Both the position numbers and the translations under genes were made by a program. Source: Mesorhizobium sp. WSM4306 (GTDB lineage: Bacteria; Pseudomonadota; Alphaproteobacteria; Rhizobiales; Rhizobiaceae). Taken from it: a stretch of 64,000 nt of DNA. Below, one piece after another: positions 49,413 through 57,244 of this stretch (the first letter of the stretch is position 1; each line of letters begins with the position of its first letter). Below the pieces are notes generated by a model. It was not told the DNA's origin, made no database searches, and saw only the letters and a list, made by a program, of their open reading frames with translations. The DNA lies in the NCBI RefSeq assembly GCF_007003975.1, contig NZ_VFTC01000025.1, forward strand, positions 45,173-109,172, read 5' to 3'.

Positions 49413-49427
49413 CAATAACTATTATTG
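49413..49427. promoter_or_regulatory. Operator of the parDE pair
   Basis: CAATAA and TTATTG form a perfect 6-bp inverted repeat around CTA, 31 bases before the parD start, inside an A+T-rich patch. ParD antitoxins bind such dyads with their ribbon-helix-helix domain and repress the operon. Confidence 0.55.
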
Positions 49428-49458
49428 TTCGAGTGTGAATTTTGCAGGAGCACCCGTC

Positions 49459-49719
49459 ATGGCCATCAGCGCAGACTTGGGCACCCGTCTCGAAGAAATT
49501 GTCAACCAGCTCGTCAGCACCGGCCGCTACAATTCAAAGAGCGAAGTGCTGCGCGAGGGCGTGCGCTTGGTCGAAGAGCGGGAGAAGCGCCTTGCCGCCC
49601 TCGATGCGGCCCTTGCCAAAGGCATTTCGGATGCAGATGCCGGTCGGGTCAAGCTCGGCGACGAGGTGCTGGACAAGCTTGAAGCCAAATACAAGGCAAT
49701 GGCAGAGAGGACCAAATGA
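49459..49719 (+). CDS. parD: ParD-family antitoxin
   Basis: The 86-residue product has the type II ribbon-helix-helix start MAISADLGTRLEEIVNQLVSTGRYNSKSEVLREGVRLVEERE, then a C-terminal toxin-binding tail with ALAKGISDADAGRVKLGDEVLDKLEAKY. AGGAG precedes the ATG by 9 bases. Its last codons overlap the toxin gene by 4 bases. It lies upstream of lgt, a place that in related genomes is often free of such modules. Confidence 0.9.
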   Translation: MAISADLGTRLEEIVNQLVSTGRYNSKSEVLREGVRLVEEREKRLAALDAALAKGISDADAGRVKLGDEVLDKLEAKYKAMAERTK

Positions 49720-50147
49720 AGCGGCTGGTCTTCACAGACCAGGCAGAGGCAGACCTCGAAGCTATCGGCGATTACATCGCGCTGGACAACCCATTTCGAG
49801 CCGTCACGTTCATTCAGGAATTGCGCCGCGATTGCGTGGAGTTGCGCACCATGCCGGAACGGTATCCGCTCTTTGAGCGGCACCGATCCCGAGGCATTCG
49901 TCGGCGCGTCCATGGCAACTATCTGATTTTCTACCGCGTTGGCGAGATACTGCATATCCTCCACGGCGCAATGGACCCCTGGGGCCGACTTGTTCCTCGA
50001 CAATTGAAGCCGGCCCCTTCTATACGTGATGGCGCCACGTCGACTATTGTGGTGCTTCCTAGTCGGCTTGCGTTAAGTCGCTCTCACTCAGGATCAACCG
50101 ATGGCAACGCCTCCGCGCCGACCGACAAATCCGATGGAAGCCGCTGA
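49716..50147 (+). CDS. parE: ParE-family toxin with a frameshifted C-terminus
   Basis: The product starts MKRLVFTDQAEADLEAIGDYIA and keeps the ParE fold up to the strand YRVGEILHILHGAMD (about residue 88). Normal ParE proteins end about 8-10 residues later with a pattern like Y-E-A-L-L-F-P. Here the frame continues with a Pro/Ser/Arg-rich tail to 143 residues. In the next frame the DNA reads PGADLFLDN and stops at 50007, which gives the family length of about 96. A one-base indel after GAMD is likely. The extra tail overlaps the next gene. Confidence 0.82.
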   Translation: MKRLVFTDQAEADLEAIGDYIALDNPFRAVTFIQELRRDCVELRTMPERYPLFERHRSRGIRRRVHGNYLIFYRVGEILHILHGAMDPWGRLVPRQLKPAPSIRDGATSTIVVLPSRLALSRSHSGSTDGNASAPTDKSDGSR

Positions 50148-50340
50148 AGCTGCCTTCAAGCCAATCAAAAAACCGGCGCCACCAATTCGCGAACATGCCG
50201 CCGCGCCGAACGTCAGGGAGCTTGTGTCGATCAGGATCGATCGCGCCGTGCTGGATCATTTCCAGGAAGATGGTCCCGGCTGGCAGGACAGGATCAACGA
50301 CGCGCTCAGGCAATTGGTCGCCGGCAAGCCGCAGGGTTGA
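50101..50340 (+). CDS. BrnA-like ribbon-helix-helix protein without a toxin partner
   Basis: This 79-residue protein has a Pro/Ala/Lys-rich N-terminus and a C-terminal RELVSIRIDRAVLDHFQEDGPGWQDRINDALRQ segment. That is the BrnA antitoxin signature (SIRLD, then F, then GPG-x-Q-x-RIN-x-L). BrnA usually follows a BrnT toxin gene; no BrnT is seen here, so it may be an orphan or a regulator. It overlaps the extended parE frame but not the likely ancestral ParE end (50007). Confidence 0.72.
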   Translation: MATPPRRPTNPMEAAEAAFKPIKKPAPPIREHAAAPNVRELVSIRIDRAVLDHFQEDGPGWQDRINDALRQLVAGKPQG

Positions 50341-50443
50341 GCCCTCCATCTGCGACGTCAAGGCAACCACCACTTTGCCTTGACCCCGCCAAAACACTGC
50401 CGCATGGTCCGCGCCCGAACGCGAGCCCTTCCGGGAGACCCTG

Positions 50444-51328
50444 TTGAACGACTATTTCCTGCTGCCGATGGCTTCGCTGTCCTTCCCCAACATCGACCCG
50501 ATCCTGGTCCAGATCGGCCCGCTGGCGGTGCACTGGTACGGCATTGGCTACATCGTCGGCATCCTCTTCGCCTGGTGGTACGCCAAGCGGCTCGTCACCA
50601 ACACCAGGCTGTGGCCGGACGGTGTCTTGCCGATGAAACCCATCGATCTCGATGATTTCATCGTCTGGGCCGCCGTCGGCGTCGTGCTTGGCGGGCGCAC
50701 CGGCTACGTGCTGTTCTACGATCTCAGGCGCTATATCGACCATCCGCTCGACATCTTCGCCATCTGGCAGGGCGGCATGTCGTTCCATGGCGGTTTGCTC
50801 GGCGTCATCCTCGCCATGACGCTGTTTTCCATCAAGCGCGGCATCCGCACATGGTCGCTGTTCGATGTCGTGGCGGCCGGCGTGCCGGTCGGGCTCGGTC
50901 TCGTCCGCATTGCCAACTTCGTCAATGCGGAACTGTGGGGTCGCGTGACCGATGTGTCGTGGGGCGTCGTCTTCTGCAACGAGCGCCTCCAGCAGACGGT
51001 GGCGGGCTGCGTCGCTGGCCTCGAACCGCGCCATCCAAGCCAGCTCTACGAGGCTTTGCTCGAGGGCCTGGTGCTGTTCCTGGTCCTGCGCTTCCTCACC
51101 CATTCGCGGCTGAAGCTGAAGACGCCGCGCTTCGTCGGCGGCGCCTTCATCTGCGGCTACGGGCTGTCGCGCATCTTCGTCGAGTTCTTCCGCGAGCCCG
51201 ACCAGCAACTCGGCTATCTCTTCGGCGGCTGGCTCACCATGGGCATGGTGCTGTCGCTGCCGATGGTGCTCGCCGGCATCTGGGCGATGGCCACCGCCAA
51301 GCCGGTGCCGCAGCCACAGCCGGCATGA
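50444..51328 (+). CDS. lgt: Prolipoprotein diacylglyceryl transferase
   Basis: The 294-residue inner-membrane enzyme transfers diacylglycerol to the lipobox cysteine, the first step in lipoprotein maturation. The key motif is seen as VLGGRTGYVLFYD, then GGMSFHGGLLGVILAM (with His in the His-Gly-Gly site) and RIANFVNAELWGR, the Lgt signature. Seven hydrophobic segments are visible. The start is a TTG with GGGAGA 5 bases upstream. Its stop overlaps the next start in ATGA. The many lipoproteins in this window depend on it. Confidence 0.93.
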   Translation: MNDYFLLPMASLSFPNIDPILVQIGPLAVHWYGIGYIVGILFAWWYAKRLVTNTRLWPDGVLPMKPIDLDDFIVWAAVGVVLGGRTGYVLFYDLRRYIDHPLDIFAIWQGGMSFHGGLLGVILAMTLFSIKRGIRTWSLFDVVAAGVPVGLGLVRIANFVNAELWGRVTDVSWGVVFCNERLQQTVAGCVAGLEPRHPSQLYEALLEGLVLFLVLRFLTHSRLKLKTPRFVGGAFICGYGLSRIFVEFFREPDQQLGYLFGGWLTMGMVLSLPMVLAGIWAMATAKPVPQPQPA

Positions 51329-52482
51329 CACGGCTGAAAACCCGCATCGTCGACCTGATCGGTGCGCTAGGCCCCCTTCCCGTCAACGAGTACATGGCGC
51401 TCTGCCTGTTCGATCCCAGCGATGGCTACTACACGACGCGCGAGCCGTTCGGCGCCGAGGGCGACTTCGTTACCGCGCCGGAGATCAGCCAGATGTTCGG
51501 CGAACTCGTCGCCGTCTGGCTGTATCAGGCCTGGTCGGCGATCGGCCGGCCGCTGCCGGTCACCATCGCCGAAATCGGCCCCGGCCGCGGCACGCTGATG
51601 AAGGACATGCTGCGCACCCTGGCGCGGCTCGATCCGGCGCTCACTAAGGGCGCATCGTTCGCCCTGATCGAGACCAGCCCGCGCCTGATCGAAATCCAGA
51701 AGCAGACGCTTGCCGGGAATTCAGCTGACATGGGCTGGCACGAAACCATCGCCACGCTGCCGCAGGCGCCGCTGCTGATCGTCGGCAACGAATTGTTCGA
51801 CGCGGTGCCGATCCGCCAGTTCATCCGCACCGGCGCCGGATGGCGCGAACGGATGATCGGCCTCGATGTGTCAGATGAATTGAGCTTCTTCGCCGGCGCC
51901 AGTTCGGTCGAGGCAACGCTGCTGCCGGACAATGCCGCCGAGGCGCCGCAAGGCTCTATTTTCGAAGTAGCACCGGCCCGCGCTGCACTGATGGCGGCCA
52001 TTGCCGAATGCATAGCCGGCCACGGCGGCGCCGGGCTATTCCCTGACTACGGCCATCTCCAGCCCGGTTTCGGCGATACATTGCAGGCCGTGCGCAAGCA
52101 CGCTCCCGAAGACGTGCTGGCCAATCCCGGTGAAGCCGATCTCACCGCCCATGTCGACTTCGCAGCGCTGGCCGCTGTCGTGCAAGCGCATGGCCTCGAT
52201 GTGGAATTGACGACGCAGGGCGACTTCCTGCTTTCCATGGGTTTGCTCGAACGGGCCGGCCTGCTGGGTAGCCAGGCAAGCGAACGATCACGACAAACCA
52301 TTGCCGACGCCGTCGAGCGCCTGGCCGGCCCCGATGCCATGGGCACGCTGTTCAAGGTCCTGAAAATCCTGCCGCAAGCCAGGCTGACCGTCAGAGATCG
52401 TTTACAAGCCGCTCCGCCACACCGCCAAGGTAGGTCTCCCAGACATGATCGCACATCAGCCGGCGATAGTGCCGCGTGCTGA
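51325..52482 (+). CDS. SAM-dependent methyltransferase, MidA/NDUFAF7 family, with rewritten C-terminus
   Basis: The 385-residue protein matches the NDUFAF7 family: FDPSDGYYTTREPFGAEGDFVTAPEISQMFGE, then the SAM motif EIGPGRG (residues 83-89), GNELFDAVPIRQF and PDYGHLQPGFGDTLQAV. The eukaryotic member methylates an arginine of respiratory complex I. The start overlaps lgt. After about residue 355 the sequence becomes Arg/Pro/His-rich (DRLQAAPPHRQGRSPRHD) and runs 92 bases into an antisense gene. This suggests the native end and stop codon were lost when that gene arrived. Confidence 0.87.
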   Translation: MTRLKTRIVDLIGALGPLPVNEYMALCLFDPSDGYYTTREPFGAEGDFVTAPEISQMFGELVAVWLYQAWSAIGRPLPVTIAEIGPGRGTLMKDMLRTLARLDPALTKGASFALIETSPRLIEIQKQTLAGNSADMGWHETIATLPQAPLLIVGNELFDAVPIRQFIRTGAGWRERMIGLDVSDELSFFAGASSVEATLLPDNAAEAPQGSIFEVAPARAALMAAIAECIAGHGGAGLFPDYGHLQPGFGDTLQAVRKHAPEDVLANPGEADLTAHVDFAALAAVVQAHGLDVELTTQGDFLLSMGLLERAGLLGSQASERSRQTIADAVERLAGPDAMGTLFKVLKILPQARLTVRDRLQAAPPHRQGRSPRHDRTSAGDSAAC

Positions 52483-53290
52483 TCAGGCCGCGATACGAAG
52501 CGCCGCCGACATGAAAGAAGCTGTTGTCCAGCATGCGATGGTCGACCTCGATGCCGCCGAGCTTCAGGCTGATCGTGGTCTTCTCGGCATTGACGATATT
52601 GCTGTCGTCCAGCCTGTCGCGCAGCATCGGCCAGTTGCCGCCGCCAGTATCGAGCCCGGTGTCGAAGCGCGGCGTGAAGTCGAGCTCAAGGTCCTCGACG
52701 ACGGAAAAGCGAAAGAAGCAAAGCCCCGCCCAGAAATACCAACCGTCATGGCCTCTTTTGGCGGGATATTTGGTGCCGTAGGCGTCCTTGCCCGCCATAT
52801 GCGTGGCTATATCGAGGGCAACCACCGGAAAGCAGTCATGGTCGAGAAAGCCGAACAGGTCGGGCCGCAGCGGGCGCACGATGTTATGGAAGACCCAGTT
52901 CATCGAAATGCCATGCGACCGGTTCGGATTCCATTCGGGATTTCGCGGTAGGCCGAAATAGGCAATGCCGCGCCGCCGGCAGATGGCCTCGATCGCCTGC
53001 CGCGCCGCGGGCTTAGACGAATTGTCGATGACCACCAGCGTCATCCCGCTCGAATAGGTCAGCCATGCCTTGGTTAGCGCATCGATGACCCAGGGCGTGT
53101 TGTAGGCGATGGAGAAGCAAAAATGCCGCGCGCCGGCTCGCCGCAACTCTTCGGCAAATTCCGCCCCCGACGCTGCATTGCGTGAGCGGAAATAGCCTTT
53201 CACCAGTGCGTTGCGAAAATCCTTCGCCTTGCGCACCTGCCGGTTCTGATGGATCTTTCGGATCAGGCTTTTGACTGGATTCCAGCCCAT
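52391..53290 (-). CDS. GT2-like glycosyltransferase family protein, antisense insertion in the lgt-pgeF cluster
   Basis: From the ATG at 53290 the protein has 299 residues. It has a basic N-terminus, the strand TLVVIDNSSKPAAR as in family 2 glycosyltransferases, and FGFLDHDCFPVVALD, which could serve as the metal-binding D-x-D. WYFWAGLCFFRFSV and GGASYRGL follow. A longer start at 53443 would pair with the pgeF start in CATG. The gene runs against its neighbours, and its 3' end lies inside midA. Its substrate is unknown, but nucleotide-sugar use is plausible. Confidence 0.7.
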   Translation of the reverse strand: MGWNPVKSLIRKIHQNRQVRKAKDFRNALVKGYFRSRNAASGAEFAEELRRAGARHFCFSIAYNTPWVIDALTKAWLTYSSGMTLVVIDNSSKPAARQAIEAICRRRGIAYFGLPRNPEWNPNRSHGISMNWVFHNIVRPLRPDLFGFLDHDCFPVVALDIATHMAGKDAYGTKYPAKRGHDGWYFWAGLCFFRFSVVEDLELDFTPRFDTGLDTGGGNWPMLRDRLDDSNIVNAEKTTISLKLGGIEVDHRMLDNSFFHVGGASYRGLISTRHYRRLMCDHVWETYLGGVAERLVNDL

Positions 53291-53441
53291 GCACTTTCGC
53301 CCGCCCGGGAAATTGTCTGGCCATTGCCTATAGTCGAATGCCCGCTTTTCGCCAACTCGGAGCCAATGCGGCATGGCTGCCGCAAATGCTTGGCCGAACT
53401 TCGCCTTGACGAAAGCGCTGGCGCGGACAACAAACCCATCC

Positions 53442-54236
53442 ATGCTGAATCAGTCCAAACCGGATCCTGTTCGCTCGCCGCTGCTGGAAGCGGCGAAGCC
53501 GCGAGGCATCCGCCATGGCTACTTCACCCGTATCGGCGGTGTCTCCAGCGGCATCTACCAAGGGCTCAACATCGGCACCGGCTCGGATGACGACCAGACG
53601 CGGGTCGCCGAGAACCGCCGCCGCGTCGCTGCCTGGATGGGCGTGCCGGCCAGCCATCTCTTGACTGCGCATCAGGTTCACTCGCCCGACGTCGTCATCG
53701 TGAACGAACCCTTCCCCGGTCCACGGCCCAAGGCCGACGCCGTCGTCACCGACCGGCCGGGCATCGCCATCGGTGCCTCGACAGCCGATTGCGGCCCGGT
53801 ACTATTCGCAGACGCCGAAGCCCGCATCATCGGTGCGGCGCATGCCGGCTGGAAGGGCGCTTTCACGGGCGTGCTTGAAAACACCATTGCGGCGATGGAA
53901 AGCCTCGGCGCCCGCCGCGAGCGCGTCGTTGCTGTTCTCGGTCCTTCCATCGGTCCTGAAAACTACGAAGTCGGGCCGGAATTCGTCGCCCGTTTTGTCG
54001 AAGCCGATGCCGAAAACATCGGCTATTTCATCCCTTCGGCCAATCCGGGGCATGCGATGTTCGACCTCAACCTCTATACGGTCGACCGGCTGAAAAAGGC
54101 CGGCGTGACCGCGGAGGGGCTTGGCCGCTGTACTTATGCCGAAGAGGATCTCTTCTATTCCTACCGGCGCACCACGCATCGCAAGGAACCGGACTACGGT
54201 CGGCAGGTTTCGGCAATTGTTTTGGAGAATGAATAA
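53442..54236 (+). CDS. pgeF: Peptidoglycan editing factor PgeF (laccase-domain purine nucleosidase-like)
   Basis: The 264-residue protein has the PgeF/YfiH signatures: HGYFTRIGGVSSGIYQGLNIG, TAHQVHSPDV, STADCGPVLFAD with the catalytic Cys, and AGWKGAFTGVLENTI with the metal-binding His just before it. It also has LGPSIGPENYEVG. Related enzymes remove miscoded amino acids from peptidoglycan precursors or act on adenosine. It ends one base into the next gene (TAATG). Its start is only 151 bases from the probable start of the antisense glycosyltransferase. Confidence 0.9.
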   Translation: MLNQSKPDPVRSPLLEAAKPRGIRHGYFTRIGGVSSGIYQGLNIGTGSDDDQTRVAENRRRVAAWMGVPASHLLTAHQVHSPDVVIVNEPFPGPRPKADAVVTDRPGIAIGASTADCGPVLFADAEARIIGAAHAGWKGAFTGVLENTIAAMESLGARRERVVAVLGPSIGPENYEVGPEFVARFVEADAENIGYFIPSANPGHAMFDLNLYTVDRLKKAGVTAEGLGRCTYAEEDLFYSYRRTTHRKEPDYGRQVSAIVLENE

Positions 54237-55387
54237 TGGCGCTGCATTTCGAACGCTCCGAGTTTGACGCCCGGCGTGACCGGCTGATGATCGAGATGAC
54301 CGAGAAGAAGCTCGACGCAGTGCTGCTCTTCGCCCAGGAGAGCATGTACTGGCTGACCGGCTACGACACATTCGGCTTCTGCTTCTTCCAGTGCCTGGTG
54401 GTGAAGGCCGACGGCTCGATGGTGCTGCTCACCCGCTCCGCCGATCTGCGCCAGGCGCGCCACACCTCGATCATCGACAAGATCGTCCTGTGGACCGACC
54501 GCGACGGCGCCAACCCGGCGATCGACCTGCGCAACCTGCTCAACGACCTCAATCTGCTCGGCGCCCGCATCGGCGTCGAATACGACACCCATGGCCTGAC
54601 CGCCTTCAATGGCCGCCGCGTCGACGAGCAGTTGCAGACCTTCGGTCAGATCGCCGATGCCTCCGGCATTGTCGGCCGTCTGCGCCTGTTCAAGAGCCCG
54701 GCCGAAATCGCCAAGGCCGAAAAGGCCGCCAATCTGTCCGATGACGCGCTTGACGCGGCCCTGCCGCTGATCAAACAGGGCGGCGATGAGGCGCTGATCC
54801 TTGCCGCCATGCAGGGCGCGGTCTTTGCCGGCGGCGGCGACTATCCGGCCAATGAATTCATCATCGGCTCGGGCGTCGACGCACTGCTCTGCCGTTACAA
54901 GGCCGGGCGCCGCAAACTGACCAAGAACGACCAGCTGACCCTCGAATGGGCCGGCGTCTTCCACCACTATCACGCCCCGATGATGCGCACCGTGCTGACC
55001 GGCAAGGTGTCGAAGCGCCATCAGGAGCTGTTCGACGCCGCCCGCGCCGCCCTGCTGGCGGTCGAGAAGGCGATGACGCCGGGCAACACCTTCGGCGACG
55101 TCTTCGACGCCCATGCCCGCACGCTGGAAGCGCACAATCTGACCAAGCACCGGCTCAACGCCTGCGGCTACTCGGTCGGCGCCCGCTTCACCCCGTCCTG
55201 GATGGACATGCCCATGTTCTACCAGGGCAATCCCGAGCCGATCGCACCCAACATGACGCTGTTCGCGCACATGATCATCATGGACTCCGAAACCGAGACG
55301 GCAATGACGCTTGGCCGCACCTACCTGACCACCGAATCCCAGCCGAAGCCGCTTTCGCGCCATGATCTCGACTTGATCGTACAGTGA
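54236..55387 (+). CDS. M24-family peptidase-like protein (creatinase/prolidase fold)
   Basis: The 383-residue protein has the two-domain creatinase-prolidase fold: an N-terminal part with MYWLTGYDTFGFCFFQCLVV and a C-terminal pita-bread domain. The usual first metal-site Asp pair is not in place; the region reads LTLEWAGVFHHYHAPMMRTVLTG, as in the E-x-AG...YHAP-x-x-RT subgroup that includes ectoine hydrolase-like proteins. Metal dependence is therefore doubtful. Substrate could be a small amide. It overlaps pgeF by one base and is probably co-transcribed. Confidence 0.85.
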   Translation: MALHFERSEFDARRDRLMIEMTEKKLDAVLLFAQESMYWLTGYDTFGFCFFQCLVVKADGSMVLLTRSADLRQARHTSIIDKIVLWTDRDGANPAIDLRNLLNDLNLLGARIGVEYDTHGLTAFNGRRVDEQLQTFGQIADASGIVGRLRLFKSPAEIAKAEKAANLSDDALDAALPLIKQGGDEALILAAMQGAVFAGGGDYPANEFIIGSGVDALLCRYKAGRRKLTKNDQLTLEWAGVFHHYHAPMMRTVLTGKVSKRHQELFDAARAALLAVEKAMTPGNTFGDVFDAHARTLEAHNLTKHRLNACGYSVGARFTPSWMDMPMFYQGNPEPIAPNMTLFAHMIIMDSETETAMTLGRTYLTTESQPKPLSRHDLDLIVQ

Positions 55388-55440
55388 ATCCATAATGGCT
55401 GGTCCACGCGGGGCGTTCACGGCTAAGGAGTTTCGGGCAG

Positions 55441-56040
55441 ATGAGACGATCGCGTGTGACGACCGTGTCATTGCTCGCAGCGCTTGTGCTGGCCGGTTGC
55501 ACCAACGCCAAGGACGTCCTCGAACCGTCCGCCATCACGCCGCCGGCAGCCTCTACCCAACCGGTTCAGCCCCCGTCGGCAGCGCCAGGCACCGCGCCAG
55601 TCACCACACCAGCGCCGACTGTCGGCGCCACCACACCCGCCAACCCTGCGCAGAGCGCCGCCGCCCTGTCGAAGACGCGGCTGCAGATCGCTCCGATCGT
55701 CGGCGCTTCGGTGGAAGCGGCAACGCCGTTGACGGCCGAACTCCAGACCCGCGCCAGGCAGCGTGGCATCACTCTTGCCGGCAGCGCCGATCAGGCCGCC
55801 ACGCATGTGCTGAAGGGCTACTTCTCGACCATGACGGAAGGCAAGGACACCACCGTCATCTATGTCTGGGACGTCTATGACCCCGCCGGCAACCGGCTGC
55901 ATCGCATCAACGGCCAGCAGAAGGCGGCGTCAGTCAATGCCGCGGAAGGCTGGCCCGCGGTCGCGCCGGCCACCATGCAGGCGATCGCCGACCAGACGAT
56001 CGATCAGTTCGCGGCCTGGCTCGGCGGCAGCGCCGGCTGA
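55441..56040 (+). CDS. Hypothetical lipoprotein with Pro/Ala/Thr-rich linker
   Basis: The 199-residue protein has a lipoprotein signal ending VLAGC (Cys20), a linker rich in Pro, Ala and Thr (about residues 28-72) and a globular C-terminal domain. The domain contains LQIAPIVGASVEAATPL and GITLAGSADQAATHVLKGYFS, with IYVWDVYDPAGNRLHRINGQ further on. The globular part resembles lipoproteins that sense or modulate envelope assembly, but no family is certain. It follows the M24 gene by 53 bases. Confidence 0.7.
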   Translation: MRRSRVTTVSLLAALVLAGCTNAKDVLEPSAITPPAASTQPVQPPSAAPGTAPVTTPAPTVGATTPANPAQSAAALSKTRLQIAPIVGASVEAATPLTAELQTRARQRGITLAGSADQAATHVLKGYFSTMTEGKDTTVIYVWDVYDPAGNRLHRINGQQKAASVNAAEGWPAVAPATMQAIADQTIDQFAAWLGGSAG

Positions 56041-56198
56041 TCCGCCTGTTGCCGGCATCCGTCATGCGTGACGTTTTTGAGATTAGCCGGCGGATTCCCG
56101 TCAACGAGGCTTGCAATACCGGCACGGCTCGCTAAAAGCCCGGTTAAGAGGCCTAAGAGAGTTTGTCTGACCTCTCCATCCTTCGCCAGGAACGGTGC

Positions 56199-57134
56199 AT
56201 GAAGCTTTTCGCGGGCAATTCCAACCGGGTGCTGGCCGAAGCGGTCGCCCGCTATCTCAACGTCCCGCTGGGCAAGGCCAGCGTCAGACGCTTCGCCGAT
56301 CAGGAAATCTTCGTCGAAATCCAGGAAAACGTGCGCGGCGAGGATGTCTTCATCCTGCAGTCGACCTCGTTCCCGACCAACGATCATCTGATGGAACTGC
56401 TCATCATGATCGACGCCTTCATGCGCTCGTCGGCCAAGCGCATTACCGCGGTCATCCCCTATTTCGGCTACGCCAGGCAAGATCGCCGGGCGTCGGGCCG
56501 CACGCCGATCTCGGCCAAGCTGGTCGCCAACATGATCACCCGCGCCGGTGTCGACCGCGTTTTGACGCTCGATCTCCATGCCGGCCAGATCCAGGGCTTT
56601 TTCGACATTCCGACCGACAATCTGTTCTCGGTGCCGGTGATGGCTCGCGACGTGAAGGCGAAATACAAGCAGCTTGCCAATGTCGTCGTCGTCTCGCCCG
56701 ACATTGGCGGCGTGGTGCGCGCCCGCGCGCTGGCCAAGCGCTTCGACGCGCAACTGGCCATCGTCGACAAGCGCCGCGAGCGTCCCGGCGAATCCGAAGT
56801 CATGAACATCATCGGCGCGGTCGCCGGCAAGGATTGCCTGTTGATCGACGACATCGTCGATTCCGGCGGCACGCTGTGCAACGCCGCCGATGCGCTGCTC
56901 GCCAACGGCGCCACCAGCGTCACCGCCTATATCACCCATGGCGTGCTGTCGGGCGGCGCAGTGGCCCGCATTGCCGGTTCGAAGCTGCAGGAACTGGTGA
57001 TCACCGATTCCATCCAGCCGACGCAGGGCGTGCTCGACGCGCCGAACATCCGCGTCATCTCCATCGCCGACCTGATGGGCGAGGCGATCTCGCGCACGGC
57101 GACCGAAGAGTCGGTGTCGAGCCTGTTCGACTAA
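56199..57134 (+). CDS. prs: Ribose-phosphate pyrophosphokinase
   Basis: The 311-residue enzyme makes PRPP from ribose 5-phosphate and ATP, feeding purine, pyrimidine, histidine and tryptophan synthesis. Visible motifs are KLFAGNSNRVLAEAVARYL at the start, FADQEIFVEIQENVRGEDVF, YARQDRRASGRTPISAKLVA for the flexible loop, DLHAGQIQGFFDIP, and the PRPP-binding loop LLIDDIVDSGGTL. Length is typical. The start at 56199 is chosen because it begins with the conserved MKLF; an upstream in-frame start adds a dozen residues. Confidence 0.95.
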   Translation: MKLFAGNSNRVLAEAVARYLNVPLGKASVRRFADQEIFVEIQENVRGEDVFILQSTSFPTNDHLMELLIMIDAFMRSSAKRITAVIPYFGYARQDRRASGRTPISAKLVANMITRAGVDRVLTLDLHAGQIQGFFDIPTDNLFSVPVMARDVKAKYKQLANVVVVSPDIGGVVRARALAKRFDAQLAIVDKRRERPGESEVMNIIGAVAGKDCLLIDDIVDSGGTLCNAADALLANGATSVTAYITHGVLSGGAVARIAGSKLQELVITDSIQPTQGVLDAPNIRVISIADLMGEAISRTATEESVSSLFD

Positions 57135-57244
57135 GCGGGCGCACACATTAGCGGCCCGTAATCTGCACTGTTGCGGGAAGCAGACGTTTCTCCTGACGCG
57201 CTTGGCATGGCATACTGCCCCTCCAAACAGTGGAGGAGTAGCAG

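Noticed and set aside
53441..53444. CATG shared by two divergent start codons as evidence of a bidirectional start
   Set aside because: The leftward gene more likely starts at 53290, where family-like sequence begins; the shared CATG is probably chance.
54194..55471. Long frame antisense to the M24 gene
   Set aside because: Shadow of a certain gene; composition typical of reverse-strand frames in GC-rich DNA.
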